Assembly (NCBI RefSeq): GCF_026341815.1
Contig: NZ_JAPENX010000001.1
Location: 4,278,001-4,342,000, forward strand
DNA: 64,000 nucleotides
Origin: Streptomyces sp. NBC_00572
GTDB taxonomy: Bacteria; Actinomycetota; Actinomycetes; Streptomycetales; Streptomycetaceae
Direction of reading: 5' to 3'
In this document: one piece after another, positions 14,994 through 23,482 of the stretch
Numbering within the stretch: the stretch's first letter is position 1
Layout of the letters: each line of letters starts with the position of its first letter
The notes under the pieces: generated by a model
Seen by the model: the letters and a program-made list of their open reading frames with translations, nothing else
What the model was told of the DNA's origin: nothing
The model's database searches: none
Position numbers and translations under genes: made by a program

Positions 14994-17189
14994 TCAGACG
15001 GTGGCCTGCTCGGGGAGGAAGGGGCTGGCCGCGCCGTGCCAGGAGACGCGCAAGGCGTCCCTCGCCCGTGTGCAGGCGACGAACAGCAGGCTCAGTTCGC
15101 CCATGAGGTCCTCCCGGTACTGCTGGGGGTCGACCGCCTCCGGTGTGAGAGCACCTTGCATCGGCACGACCGCGTCGTTCACACCGGCGACCGCCATACA
15201 GCGGAATTCGAGTCCCTTCATGCGATGCATGGTCCCGATCCGGACCCCGTCCCCCGTCGCCGATGACGACCCCAGGACGAGCGCGGGAACGCCCGCCTGG
15301 TTCAGGGCCTGGGCGATGTCCTTGCCCAACTGGACGTACCGCACGGCGACGCCGATCTCGTGCGGCGCGACCCCCGTCCCGGTCCACTCCGAGATCCGGG
15401 TGACCAGGCCCGAGATCTCCGCCGACTTGTCGGCGGCACCCCCGAGTTCCGGCACCGCGCCCCGGTACGCGGACCGGTAACCGACGAGTGAGTCCTGCCC
15501 GCCGTCCATGTCGTCCACGAGGGCGTCCGCGAGGAGGCGGGTCGACCAGGTCAGGATCTCCTTCGTCGTGCGGTAGTTGATGCGCAGCCGGGTGGACCGG
15601 CCGGCCACCGGGATGCCGAGACCGCGCAGCGACACCCGGTTGCCGTAGATCCGCTGGTGGGTGTCGCCCGCGATGAAGAGGTCGTCCGAGCCCGGGGCGA
15701 CCAGAGCACGCAGCATGCTCCACTGGGCGGGGTGGAGATCCTGTGCCTCATCGACCACCACATGGCGGAACGGGCGGTCCCCGCCTCGCTCCTGGAGGAT
15801 GCGCGCGGCCTCCGCGCACACCTGCAGGAACGTCCATTCGTCAGCTCGGCGCAGCTCCTGGGTGAACGCTTCGACGGCGCGCCACACCTGGGCCCGCTTG
15901 AGAGGGCCGAGCGGGGTTCCGCGGCCGGCGCGGGATGCCTTCAGGTAGGCCTCCGGCGACCGGAGGTCCTGGGCCAGGATGACGTGCCGCCACTCCTGGT
16001 CGAGGAACACATCGGTGAAATCGATCTCCACCCTTTGAGCCGCCCGGCTCCAGCGGGTGAGGATCTCCTTCTGCGCGGCCACCAGCGCCGGCGGTGCGCC
16101 GCGATCCTCCCGGACGATCTGGTTGGCCAGCGCGTCCACGTTGACGACCCGGACCTTCGCCCGAAGCGCGGGCTCGGGGATCAGGAGTTCAAGGTTGCTG
16201 AGCAGGTCGGCCGCGAGGTCGCGGGTGAAGGTGGTGAGGAGGATCGACCCGTCGGGGGCGTCCGCCGGCAACTGTCGGGCGAGGTGCAGGGCACGATGCA
16301 GCGCGACGACCGTCTTACCGGTGCCGGGACCCCCGGTGACGCGCGCCGGCCCCGTGTACGAGGAGCGGTAGGCGAGCTTGCGCTGGCTGGGGTGGAGGAA
16401 GATCCGCCAGGCGTCGAAGGGCCGGGACAGGATGTCCGTCAGCTCGTCGGGGCCGGAGACGAGCGCGATCCGCCCCTGGGACCTGGCCATGGCCGCGGAG
16501 AAGTCGTCCCGCTCGGGTCGGACCGAGGCAGTCTCGGCCCGTGGTGCCGGGGCCGCGCGCGGGGGCTCGGAGGGCTGCTCCAGCTGTACGGCGACGACCT
16601 CGCGCCACACGTCCTCCGGCTTCATTCCCGCGGCAAGCCCGGCCAGCACGTCGTACTGCTGCTCGGGCAGGACCTTGTGCAGGGCGTCGAGATGGGCCTC
16701 GGTGCCGAGGTGCCGTACCAGGGGAAGCAGATCGGGGTCGATGCCCAGCTTGATCAGGTCCTTGTCGGCGACTCCTCCGAACAGCCGCTCGGCCTCCGCG
16801 GGCGTGCCGGGCCGGTGACCGGCGAGGCCGTCGATGCCGGCGGTCGCGCGTTCGAGAGCGATGTCGTCGCGCAACTCGATGCCTTGCGTGGCCGAGTTGA
16901 CGGTTGCCCGGTGCTTGACGGCCCAGGCGATGGCGTCGTCGTGAGGCATGACCTTGAGCAGGAGGAAGCTGTCGCCCACCTCCGGAGCCAGCACCACACC
17001 GCGCATGAACTGGTTGATGCGGATGGTCCGGATGCGGGAGTCGCGGGACTTCTCCAGCTTTTCCAGGTGCAGGCCCGCGTGCCGGTGTTCCCGGAACTTG
17101 TCGAAGACCTCGTGCACACGTTTCTGGACGGGCTTTTCCAACGTGGCGAACTCCAGGAGGAAGTCCTTGTGGATCCCCAGTGCCGCCAT
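14994..17189 (-). CDS. SF1 (UvrD/Rep-like) helicase with RelE/ParE-like N-terminus
   Basis: A 731-residue protein. Residues 1-110 resemble a RelE/ParE toxin fold (VQKRVHEVFDKF, RIRTIRINQFMRGVVL, SFLLLKVMPHDDAIAWA). Residues ~110-270 are a linker of unknown fold. Residues ~280-731 are an SF1 helicase: Walker A GGPGTGKTVVAL (~286), motif II VVVDEAQD, motif III FIAGDTHQRIY, motif IV region RLRINYRTT, motif V TMHRMKGLEF and motif VI LFVACTRARDALRVSWHG. It should unwind or translocate on DNA. It is divergent from the DUF262/DUF1524 gene, with 98 bp between the starts, suggesting a shared regulatory region and a joint role. Confidence 0.88.
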   Translation of the reverse strand: MAALGIHKDFLLEFATLEKPVQKRVHEVFDKFREHRHAGLHLEKLEKSRDSRIRTIRINQFMRGVVLAPEVGDSFLLLKVMPHDDAIAWAVKHRATVNSATQGIELRDDIALERATAGIDGLAGHRPGTPAEAERLFGGVADKDLIKLGIDPDLLPLVRHLGTEAHLDALHKVLPEQQYDVLAGLAAGMKPEDVWREVVAVQLEQPSEPPRAAPAPRAETASVRPERDDFSAAMARSQGRIALVSGPDELTDILSRPFDAWRIFLHPSQRKLAYRSSYTGPARVTGGPGTGKTVVALHRALHLARQLPADAPDGSILLTTFTRDLAADLLSNLELLIPEPALRAKVRVVNVDALANQIVREDRGAPPALVAAQKEILTRWSRAAQRVEIDFTDVFLDQEWRHVILAQDLRSPEAYLKASRAGRGTPLGPLKRAQVWRAVEAFTQELRRADEWTFLQVCAEAARILQERGGDRPFRHVVVDEAQDLHPAQWSMLRALVAPGSDDLFIAGDTHQRIYGNRVSLRGLGIPVAGRSTRLRINYRTTKEILTWSTRLLADALVDDMDGGQDSLVGYRSAYRGAVPELGGAADKSAEISGLVTRISEWTGTGVAPHEIGVAVRYVQLGKDIAQALNQAGVPALVLGSSSATGDGVRIGTMHRMKGLEFRCMAVAGVNDAVVPMQGALTPEAVDPQQYREDLMGELSLLFVACTRARDALRVSWHGAASPFLPEQATV

Positions 17190-17287
17190 CGCGCGCCCCC
17201 GGTCATACGGTTGTCGATTCCGCTGATCACCGTACTCGGGTACGGCACAATGGCGGGCCGACGGGGCAAGAGTCGGGGAGGGGACGC

Positions 17288-19918
17288 GTGCACGCGCAGG
17301 AGACGACGTTCAGCAAACTGGTCCACGGTGAGACGCAGTTCCAGGTCCCGCTGTACCAACGCACCTACACCTGGCAGCGCGACGAGCTGCGGCAGTTGTG
17401 GGACGACGTGTCGGAGCTCGTCGAGGACAAGCTGGAGGGCAGGGCCCCGGCGGCTCACTTCCTCGGGTCGGTGGTGCTCGCGCCGGAGCGCGTCGCGGCG
17501 GGCGGGATGCAGCGCTGGCTCGTCGTGGACGGTCAGCAGCGGCTGACCACGCTGATGCTCGCCTTCACCGCGCTGCGGGACGTCCACCGGGCTCGGGAGC
17601 GGGACAAGAAGGCGGCCCGCATCCACGACCTCATCCTGGTCAACGGCTACCAGGACGGGAACGACCACTACCGGCTGCTGCCGACCCAGGCCGACCGCGA
17701 GGCGTTCGTCGCCTGCGTGGAATCGCTCCCCACCGCGGGCGGCCCGGGCAACATCGGCGGCGCGTACCGCTTCTTCCTCGCCGTCCTGACCGAGGGCGAG
17801 GAGAGCGCCGGCGAGGAATGGGTCGGCGCCGTGGAGTCCGTACTCAGGGACTACCTCTCCATCGTGTCGATCACCGCCGCCGAGGGCGACAACGTCTACC
17901 GGATCTTCGAGTCCATCAACAACACGGGTGTCGGCCTCAGCCAGAGCGACCTCCTGCGCAACTACCTCTTCATGTGTCTCCCCAAGCGCGGCGAAGCCGT
18001 CTACCGCAACCTATGGCTCCCGATGCAGGAGCTGCTGGGCCCCACCAGACTGGAGCTGCTGGTCTGGCTCGACCTGGTCGTCGGCGGCGACAACCGGGCC
18101 AAGCAGAGCGAGATCTACCGGGACCAGAAGAAGCGTCTCGAACCGATGAGCTCGGACGAGGACGCGCTGGAGGCGGAGGTCTCCCGACTGCATGTGCGGG
18201 CCGGCCGCCTCATGCGGATCGTCGAACCGTGGCGGGAGAGCGACCCGGGCCTGCGCGAGGTCCTGGAACGGCTCGCCCGCTGGGGCGGTCAGACCCACTA
18301 CCCGCTGGCGCTGCTCCTGCTGGACCGGCTGGACGAGGGCGGCTGCGCCCCCGGTGAAGCGGCCACCGCCCTCGCGTACGCCGAGAGCTACATGGTGCGA
18401 CGCCTGTTCGCGGGCAACTCCACCACCGGCAACAACCGCACCTTCATGGAACTGCCCAAGGAGGTGGAGAAGGAGGTCGAGAACGGGAGCTCGCTCGCGG
18501 ACGCGGTGCGCCACGCCCTTTCCGCCAAGACGGGAACGCGTGTCTGGCCCCCCGATGCCGTGATGCGGGAGTCGATCCGCAGCCGCCCCTTCTACAAGTC
18601 GGGCCGCTCGAACCAGCGCTTCGAGATCCTGCGCCGCTTCGAGGAGAGCTACGGCGCCAGCGAGCCGGTCGACTACGCCAAGGCGAAGCTCACCGTGGAG
18701 CACGTGCTGCCGCAGCAGCCCGCCCAGCAGTGGTTCGACCTCCTCGCGGAGGAGGCCGGGGAGGGCGAGAGCCCGGAGGAGCTGCACATCCAAGTGGTGC
18801 ACACGCTCGGCAACCTCACGCTCTCCGGCGACAACGCGCGCCTGTCGAACCATCCTTTCCGCCGCAAGCAGCAGATCCTGGACTCCAGCGCGCTGCGGAT
18901 GAACCAGCGGATCGCGGCCCAGGACCGCTGGGGGAGGACCGAGATCCTCTCGCGCGCCGAGGAACTCACCGACCGAGCCCTGGAGTTGTGGCCGGGCCCC
19001 ATCGATGGCGTGATCCACGCCGGCGCCGAATGGGCCGGCTGGGGTGAGCTGCGCCAAGCGCTGCTGAACATGCCGGCGGGCACCTGGACGACCTACGGTG
19101 ACCTCGCCGCTCTCATCGGCACCCACGCCGTCGCGGTCGGCAGCCATGTGAGCACCAGGCCCGCGCTGCACGGGGCCTATCGCGTGCTGATGGCCGACGG
19201 AAAGATCTCGCCCGGCTTCCGCTGGCCGGAGGGCCGAGAGGGCACGGCCGATCCGCGGGAGGTCCTGGAGTCCGAGGGCGTGCCGTTCGACGAGTGGGGC
19301 CGCGCCCGCCGCTCGCACCGGCTGACAGCGGCGGACCTTGCGACGCTGGTGGGCAAGGACGACTTCGAGAACGAGACCCCCGCTCAGGGTCCTGAGGGCT
19401 CTGGGGGCTCTGGCGGCACCGGAGGCTCCAAGGCCGACGGGGAGACCGCGGCCGCCCGTTTCGAGACGCTGTTGCGCGACAACCAGACGCCGGACACGGT
19501 GGCGGGAGTGCTCGACTGCCTGCGGTTCTGGGAGGAACTGGGCGGCTCCCTCGACCACGGGAAGAAAAGCGAGACCAGCTGCTTCCCGATGCTGTCCTTG
19601 GGCGGCGCTCGCGCCCGTTCGCTGTGGCCCCTGGCCCTGTACCCGGTGACGGGCACCGCCGAGGTGGTCTTCCAACACCTGAAGCGCCGACCGCCCTTCG
19701 ACGACGAGCTGCTGCGACGCGAGCTGATGGCGCGCCTGAACCACGTGGAGGGCATCGACCTCGCGGAGGCGAAGCTGGACCTGCGCCCCTCGTTCCCGCT
19801 GGAAGCCTTCGCCGACCACGGTGCGGAGCTCCGTGACGTCCTGGAATGGTTCGTCCACACGGTCGCGCTCGCGGAGGCCCGCCGCCCGATCGACGACGAG
19901 CCCGGGATGCCCGCGTGA
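17288..19918 (+). CDS. GmrSD-like DUF262-DUF1524 protein fused to an alkyltransferase-like domain
   Basis: An 876-residue multidomain protein. Start GTG 17288 follows GGGGAGGGG. Residues 1-240 are DUF262, with VPLYQRTYTWQ and the nucleotide-site motif DGQQRLTTLM (~81). Residues ~400-540 are DUF1524, a His-Me-finger nuclease region with VEHVLPQQ and HTLGNLTLSG...LSNHPF. Residues ~570-700 resemble the MGMT/ATL DNA-binding fold (MPAGTWTTYGDLAALIG, then HGAYRVLMADGKIS where MGMT has PCHRV), so the alkyl-accepting Cys is absent, as in ATL proteins. The last ~150 residues are an unrecognised domain (FPMLSLGG, WPLALYPVTG). DUF262/DUF1524 proteins such as GmrSD cut modified phage DNA; the ATL part may sense altered bases. 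This is inference. Confidence 0.85.
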   Translation: MHAQETTFSKLVHGETQFQVPLYQRTYTWQRDELRQLWDDVSELVEDKLEGRAPAAHFLGSVVLAPERVAAGGMQRWLVVDGQQRLTTLMLAFTALRDVHRARERDKKAARIHDLILVNGYQDGNDHYRLLPTQADREAFVACVESLPTAGGPGNIGGAYRFFLAVLTEGEESAGEEWVGAVESVLRDYLSIVSITAAEGDNVYRIFESINNTGVGLSQSDLLRNYLFMCLPKRGEAVYRNLWLPMQELLGPTRLELLVWLDLVVGGDNRAKQSEIYRDQKKRLEPMSSDEDALEAEVSRLHVRAGRLMRIVEPWRESDPGLREVLERLARWGGQTHYPLALLLLDRLDEGGCAPGEAATALAYAESYMVRRLFAGNSTTGNNRTFMELPKEVEKEVENGSSLADAVRHALSAKTGTRVWPPDAVMRESIRSRPFYKSGRSNQRFEILRRFEESYGASEPVDYAKAKLTVEHVLPQQPAQQWFDLLAEEAGEGESPEELHIQVVHTLGNLTLSGDNARLSNHPFRRKQQILDSSALRMNQRIAAQDRWGRTEILSRAEELTDRALELWPGPIDGVIHAGAEWAGWGELRQALLNMPAGTWTTYGDLAALIGTHAVAVGSHVSTRPALHGAYRVLMADGKISPGFRWPEGREGTADPREVLESEGVPFDEWGRARRSHRLTAADLATLVGKDDFENETPAQGPEGSGGSGGTGGSKADGETAAARFETLLRDNQTPDTVAGVLDCLRFWEELGGSLDHGKKSETSCFPMLSLGGARARSLWPLALYPVTGTAEVVFQHLKRRPPFDDELLRRELMARLNHVEGIDLAEAKLDLRPSFPLEAFADHGAELRDVLEWFVHTVALAEARRPIDDEPGMPA

Positions 19919-20113
19919 ACCAGGCCGTGGCCGAGACGACCTGACGCGGTCGAGTCCCCGGCCTGTTCTCCACTCAGCGGAGGATCGCTGCTCGGCCGCC
20001 TGCCGGGCAGCGATCGTCATGGCCGTGTGACGACGGCTCTACCGCGCGGCGTCTCTACCGCACGGCGGCGACAGCCAGGTCCGAGGGCAGGGCGCTGGAG
20101 TGACGTGACGGGT
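19919..20113. other. Gap after the nuclease gene, no gene seen
   Basis: The 195 bp after the DUF262 gene show no credible ORF and no strong terminator. They lead into the degenerate integrase fragment at 20114. Confidence 0.5.
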
Positions 20114-20203
20114 GTGGACACCGAGGTCGAGGTGCTGCTGACTCGGTACCCGAAGTGCCTCGACTGCCGCCAGTTCAGACGACACGCTCATCAGCCGCGG
20201 TGA
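20114..20203 (+). pseudogene. Degenerate integrase C-terminal fragment (copy 1)
   Basis: The frame encodes VDTEVEVLLTRYPKCLDCRQ, clearly related to VEVLLSRYAKCLDGRQ in the integrase remnant at 21.4 kb. It covers only the tyrosine-recombinase C-terminus with the nucleophile-like Tyr. Upstream sequence is lost. It is a relic of a separate integrative element. Confidence 0.65.
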
Positions 20204-20554
20204 TACCGGTACCGACGCGGAGCGACCACACCGGCCTCCGCCGCATCGCGGCAGCAGCTGCTCCCCGCCCGCCCATTCCCGGTGGTGCGGTCGCCTCACG
20301 CTCCCGTCATCCGTGACGGGGAGGGGAGGGTACGGCGCCCGGCCCCACTCAGGCCCCGCAGTCGGCCGGCCATGCGCAAGAGGCCACCCCTCCCTCGCCG
20401 CTGGCCGTCTTTTGGCGTGCGGACGGCGGCCGGGCTGGAGCGGGGCGTAGACAGGAGTGCAGGCCTGGGCGACGGGCCGCGCGCGCCGCGCCGTGCGTGG
20501 CGGGTGCCTTGATGAGGTAGAGGAACCTGTTTCAGCTCCCCATGGCCTCGTGCT
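20204..20554. other. 351-bp stretch without a gene
   Basis: No ORF with a plausible start and ribosome site is visible on either strand. It is GC-rich and slightly repetitive, and is probably decayed element DNA between the first integrase relic and the small minus-strand gene. Confidence 0.45.
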
Positions 20555-20845
20555 CTAGTACTCAGTGGACTCGGGCGGCCGCGGGCCGAGCCGGCGCTCC
20601 AGTTCGGCCTCGTCGTAGTCCACGGTGATGCCGAATTCCTTCATCGCATCGGTAAGCAGCGCCAACGGGATGTGGACCTCGGTGTTGCCACCCTCTTGCC
20701 ATCCCACCGGCTTCCCCTCCGTGTCCGGCACCGTCAAGAAGAAGGGAACCTTGGCGTAGCCAATCTTGGAGCACATGATGGCGCTTCCGTCCGAATTCGT
20801 CCCGCACTGATAGATGAGCACCTCATCAATGAATTTCCCGGGCAT
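20555..20845 (-). CDS. Small hypothetical protein
   Basis: A 96-residue protein with a strong GGAGGTG ribosome site before ATG 20845. It is acidic, soluble and without membrane segments; it contains two Cys (IYQCGTNSDG and IMCSKIG) and a charged C-terminus. Codon use is less G/C-biased than in the core genes, fitting horizontally acquired cargo. It lies between two integrase relics. No family recognised. Confidence 0.65.
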   Translation of the reverse strand: MPGKFIDEVLIYQCGTNSDGSAIMCSKIGYAKVPFFLTVPDTEGKPVGWQEGGNTEVHIPLALLTDAMKEFGITVDYDEAELERRLGPRPPESTEY

Positions 20846-21034
20846 TTCGCACCTCCGGCAGACGATCCCTCGGGATGAACCAACAGAGGCAGCCCCCGCC
20901 TTGGGGCAGATTCACGCGGGAGACGACCCCGGGAGCGCAGCTGTGCGCACGCTCTCTTTCAGCATCTCCCGGACCGCATCAGCACGCATCCCGCCGAGCA
21001 GCCGGGCATGATCGGCCGGACAAAGTCCTAGTGG

Positions 21035-21476
21035 GTGCGCCTGAGCACTTGCCCCTCAGCGTCCCGGAGCAGGCGACTCGTGAATCCGCCGGCTCTGCGT
21101 CAAGGCGACCTCGTTCCCCAGCTCGTGAGCATCTTCCGGGGGCACATCGAGACCTTCGGCACCGCGGGCGACGGGCGCCTGTTCTTCAGCGAACGGGGGA
21201 GTGGTCTCCTCCTCCACCTACTACCGGGCCTGGCAGGAAGCCCGGGCGCTCGCGCTGCCGCCGGCCGTCGTCGCCTCGCCACTTGCCCAGCGGCCGTACG
21301 ACCTCCGGCACTCGGCGCTCTCCACATGGCTCAATGCGGGTGTCGACGCCATCGAGGTCGCCGAACACGCCGGCAACAGCGTGGAGGTGCTGCTGAGCCG
21401 GTACGCGAAGTGTCTCGACGGCCGTCAGGAAGTGGCGAATCGGAGGACCGAAGACCTGCTGAGGGAGTACGAGTGA
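21035..21476 (+). pseudogene. Frameshifted tyrosine-recombinase (integrase) C-terminal remnant
   Basis: Frame one carries LVPQLVSIFRGHIETFGTA followed by DGRLFFSERG; the continuation VSSSTYYRAWQEARALALP is in another frame from about 21200, so a frameshift separates them. The catalytic region reads PYDLRHSALSTWLNAG, then AEHAGNSVEVLLSRYAK. The Arg and the Tyr of the active site persist, but the usual AGHS is AGNS. The N-terminal two thirds are missing. It resembles integrases of actinomycete integrative and conjugative elements (pSAM2-like), which insert into tRNA genes. Confidence 0.8.
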
Positions 21477-21552
21477 TCGAGCGAGGGGGAGTGTCAGTGC
21501 CAGCGCCTACGCTGCGCTTCGGCTTGGACGGTTCGAATGTGAGGGGACAGGG

Positions 21553-21975
21553 GTGGGTGGCAACGCTTGGACGCAGACGGGCCCGTATCAGCCTGATCTG
21601 GCGGCGGCATTCCGGCAGGCTCAGGAGCAGAATCTGGCAGAGGACGACCGCGGCTTCGAAGGGCGATCCATCCAAGAGCTGTGGCGCGATCCGGCCTGGC
21701 ACGAGTACATCTTCACCGGTGGTACGTGCTCGGTGCTGGACTTCCCCCGCATGACCGATGCCACGGATCGGAGCGATGGTCCGTTCATGCGGCCGCTGAC
21801 CGACAGCGAAGTGCGCGCATGGTCCCCGGGTGGCCAACCCACCTACGAGGAGTGGGACGAGGCTCTTGATACAGGGCGGTTGGAGTTCCCCGACCGAGCG
21901 CAGGGGAACTGCACGGTGCTCTATCGCGACGGTCGGCCGGACCTGATCGGCTACTGGGGAGTGACCGCCGACTAG
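21553..21975 (+). CDS. Conserved hypothetical protein of Streptomyces elements
   Basis: A 140-residue soluble acidic protein (VGGNAWTQTGPYQPDLAAAF at the N-terminus). GTG 21553 is preceded by GAGGGGA at good spacing. It contains conserved-looking WHEYIFTGGTCSVLDFPR and ends with DLIGYWGVTAD. I believe similar proteins are widespread in Streptomyces but know no function. A hairpin terminator follows at 21999. It sits between the integrase relic and the left attachment repeat. Confidence 0.65.
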   Translation: MGGNAWTQTGPYQPDLAAAFRQAQEQNLAEDDRGFEGRSIQELWRDPAWHEYIFTGGTCSVLDFPRMTDATDRSDGPFMRPLTDSEVRAWSPGGQPTYEEWDEALDTGRLEFPDRAQGNCTVLYRDGRPDLIGYWGVTAD

Positions 21976-21998
21976 TCGGACCGCGTCGCTGCAACGTG

Positions 21999-22024
21999 AG
22001 GCCCTGGGACCCGTCCCGGGGCCT
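21999..22024 (+). terminator. Terminator of the 21553 gene
   Basis: AGGCCCTGGGA pairs with TCCCGGGGCCT (one G-T pair) around a short loop, 24 bp after the stop. Confidence 0.6.
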
Positions 22025-22135
22025 TCGTCGTTTCAGGGCTCCCACCTGCGTCGATGCCTCACGGCCCAGGCCGCGCATAGGCCGCGGCCCCTGTCATACG
22101 CCCGCTCGGCGCGGCACACGCCTGCACATACAACA

Positions 22136-22173
22136 AGACCCCGCGTTCAGCGTTTCCGCTGATCACGGGGTCT
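22136..22173. terminator. Strong hairpin next to the left attachment repeat
   Basis: AGACCCCG pairs with CGGGGTCT outside and TCAGCG with CGCTGA inside, with a TTTC loop. On the minus strand it is followed by TTGTTGT. It lies just downstream (minus strand) of the tRNA-Arg 3' copy and may be the original tRNA terminator displaced with that half-site. Confidence 0.6.
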
Positions 22174-22191
22174 GTGTGGCACTTCCTGCGA

Positions 22192-22238
22192 AGTGCCCCC
22201 GGCAGGATTCGAACCTGCGCACACGGCTCCGGAGGCCG
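22192..22238 (-). repeat. Left attachment-site copy: 3' part of tRNA-Arg(CCG)
   Basis: Identical over 47 bp to 29020-29066, which is the 3' half of the complete tRNA-Arg gene (anticodon arm to discriminator). The similarity stops abruptly inside the anticodon stem. This is the classic footprint of integrase-mediated insertion at a tRNA 3' end. Confidence 0.9.
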
Positions 22239-22338
22239 CGTGAGTCTCATGAGTCTCCGCAGGTCACCGACCTACAAGTGGCACGACGGTCCTCGTCGGT
22301 CCACGAATAGGCCGCACGTTGCGGAAGGCGGTTGGATA

Positions 22339-22770
22339 TCACCCAGCAGTAACGTGGGCACAGAGGCCACGCTGCCGGTACCCACCGGCTGCCTCGGCTC
22401 TCACAGCTGCCCAGAATGCCTTGGAATCGCGAAGGTGCCCGCCCAAGGTGTGCCAGGACAGGCGTGGGTGCTCGATTCGCAACGCGGCGAGGCCGGCGGA
22501 AGCCAGACCACATCGCTGATACTCCGGCAGCTTGTAGGGCTGTTCGACCCACGCGAGCTGACATCGTCGGCAGATCTGATAGTCGACGCTGAACGCGAAC
22601 TCGCCGTCCAGATTGGCCGCCCGCTGACGCCAGTCACCACCCCGCTCCCCTGAGATGGTGTCCTGCCATGGCGTGCCTAGCTCTGGAACGCTCTCCCACC
22701 CACGCCGCCGCCCAAGCCGCCCGCGGCTCACCCAGTGCAACACCTTGCGCCAACGCTCCTGCCCAGACAC
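22339..22770 (-). CDS. Hypothetical protein, possibly acetyltransferase-like
   Basis: A 143-residue protein starting at GTG 22770. It contains a CRRC pair (YQICRRCQLAWVEQPY) and a segment YQRCGLASAGLAALRIEHPRLSWHTLGGHLRDS that I break here as YQRCGLASAGLAAL, HPRLSWHTLGGH and SKAFWAAVR, resembling the acetyl-CoA-binding part of GNAT-like proteins. The start is only 30 bp from the IS end at 22801, so the promoter or N-terminus may have been displaced. Function uncertain. Confidence 0.55.
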   Translation of the reverse strand: MSGQERWRKVLHWVSRGRLGRRRGWESVPELGTPWQDTISGERGGDWRQRAANLDGEFAFSVDYQICRRCQLAWVEQPYKLPEYQRCGLASAGLAALRIEHPRLSWHTLGGHLRDSKAFWAAVRAEAAGGYRQRGLCAHVTAG

Positions 22771-22800
22771 CCGCCCTACCTCGTGAGCCTGACTGGCTAA

Positions 22801-22889
22801 GACGTCGTTTCACTTGGTGAGTCGTCGGTAGATGAGGGAGTGTTCCGGCTTGCGTTCGTAGCGGCAGTGGAGCTGATGGCAGCCAGCTG
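22801..22889 (-). mobile_element. Left end of IS5-like element, internally deleted
   Basis: It begins with the terminal sequence GACGTCGTTTC, the mirror of GAAACGACGTC at 24580-24590, and continues with sequence matching the transposase 3' end at 23742-23850, minus about 28 bp. TAA precedes it (22798-22800), and TAA follows the right end (24591-24593). Confidence 0.75.
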
Positions 22890-23027
22890 TGCCGTACCTC
22901 AACGGTGAACCTCGACATCTGTCATTCAGCGAAGTCGCCGCTCACACTGCCACCATCGACGAAGGCAATCCACGACCGGGGTGAAACTCCCTGGCCGCAG
23001 CCCTGCGTCGCCATTTACGCTCCGCCC

Positions 23028-23480
23028 ATGCGCAGCGTCTACGTGTTCCCCGCTGGAGAGTCGACCGCGACAGCCGCACGGCTTGACCGGCTGATGCCCG
23101 GCAAGAACGGCTACTGGACGGACGGGAAGCTCTACATCGACCTCGAGGACGAGCAGGACGGTCACCTGTTCGCCGGCTGGGATCCCGAGGACGTACGCCT
23201 GCTGGACTCCGCGCTCGACCATCGCCCGACCTGGGACCTGTTGGTCAGCGTCTCCAGCCACATCGACGGTACTGCCGAGATCCGCAACCTCCTGTCACAC
23301 ATCCTCGAAGCCGGCGGCGTCGCCATCGACGACTACTCCGACCACTGCTGGACGCTCGAAGAGATCGACACCGAGTGCAAGATCGATGGTCTGGGCTTCT
23401 TCGACTTCCGCACCCACGCCGCACGGCACGGCCACCCGCCCTGGACTATCGCTCGCGCAACTTCAGGGAGGCAGGACTAG
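23028..23480 (+). CDS. Hypothetical passenger protein 1 (possible immunity-like)
   Basis: A 150-residue acidic soluble protein (MRSVYVFPAGESTATAAR). It has features such as NGYWTDGKLYIDLEDEQDG and DDYSDHCWTLEEID. ATG 23028 was chosen because upstream in-frame sequence is IS-derived and not protein-like. It overlaps nothing and is two bases from the next gene, so the two form an operon. It lies inside a segment bounded by IS5-like ends. Acidic pairs of small proteins like this are often toxin/immunity cargo, but no family was recognised. Confidence 0.6.
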   Translation: MRSVYVFPAGESTATAARLDRLMPGKNGYWTDGKLYIDLEDEQDGHLFAGWDPEDVRLLDSALDHRPTWDLLVSVSSHIDGTAEIRNLLSHILEAGGVAIDDYSDHCWTLEEIDTECKIDGLGFFDFRTHAARHGHPPWTIARATSGRQD

Positions 23481-23482
23481 CC

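Noticed and set aside
20561..20569. CTAGTACTC as a third IS701 end
   Set aside because: Only nine bases match, and they form the natural end (EY-stop) of the small minus-strand gene.
22194..22260. A second tRNA-Arg gene
   Set aside because: Similarity ends in the anticodon stem, and no 5' acceptor or D arm follows. It is an attachment-site half copy.
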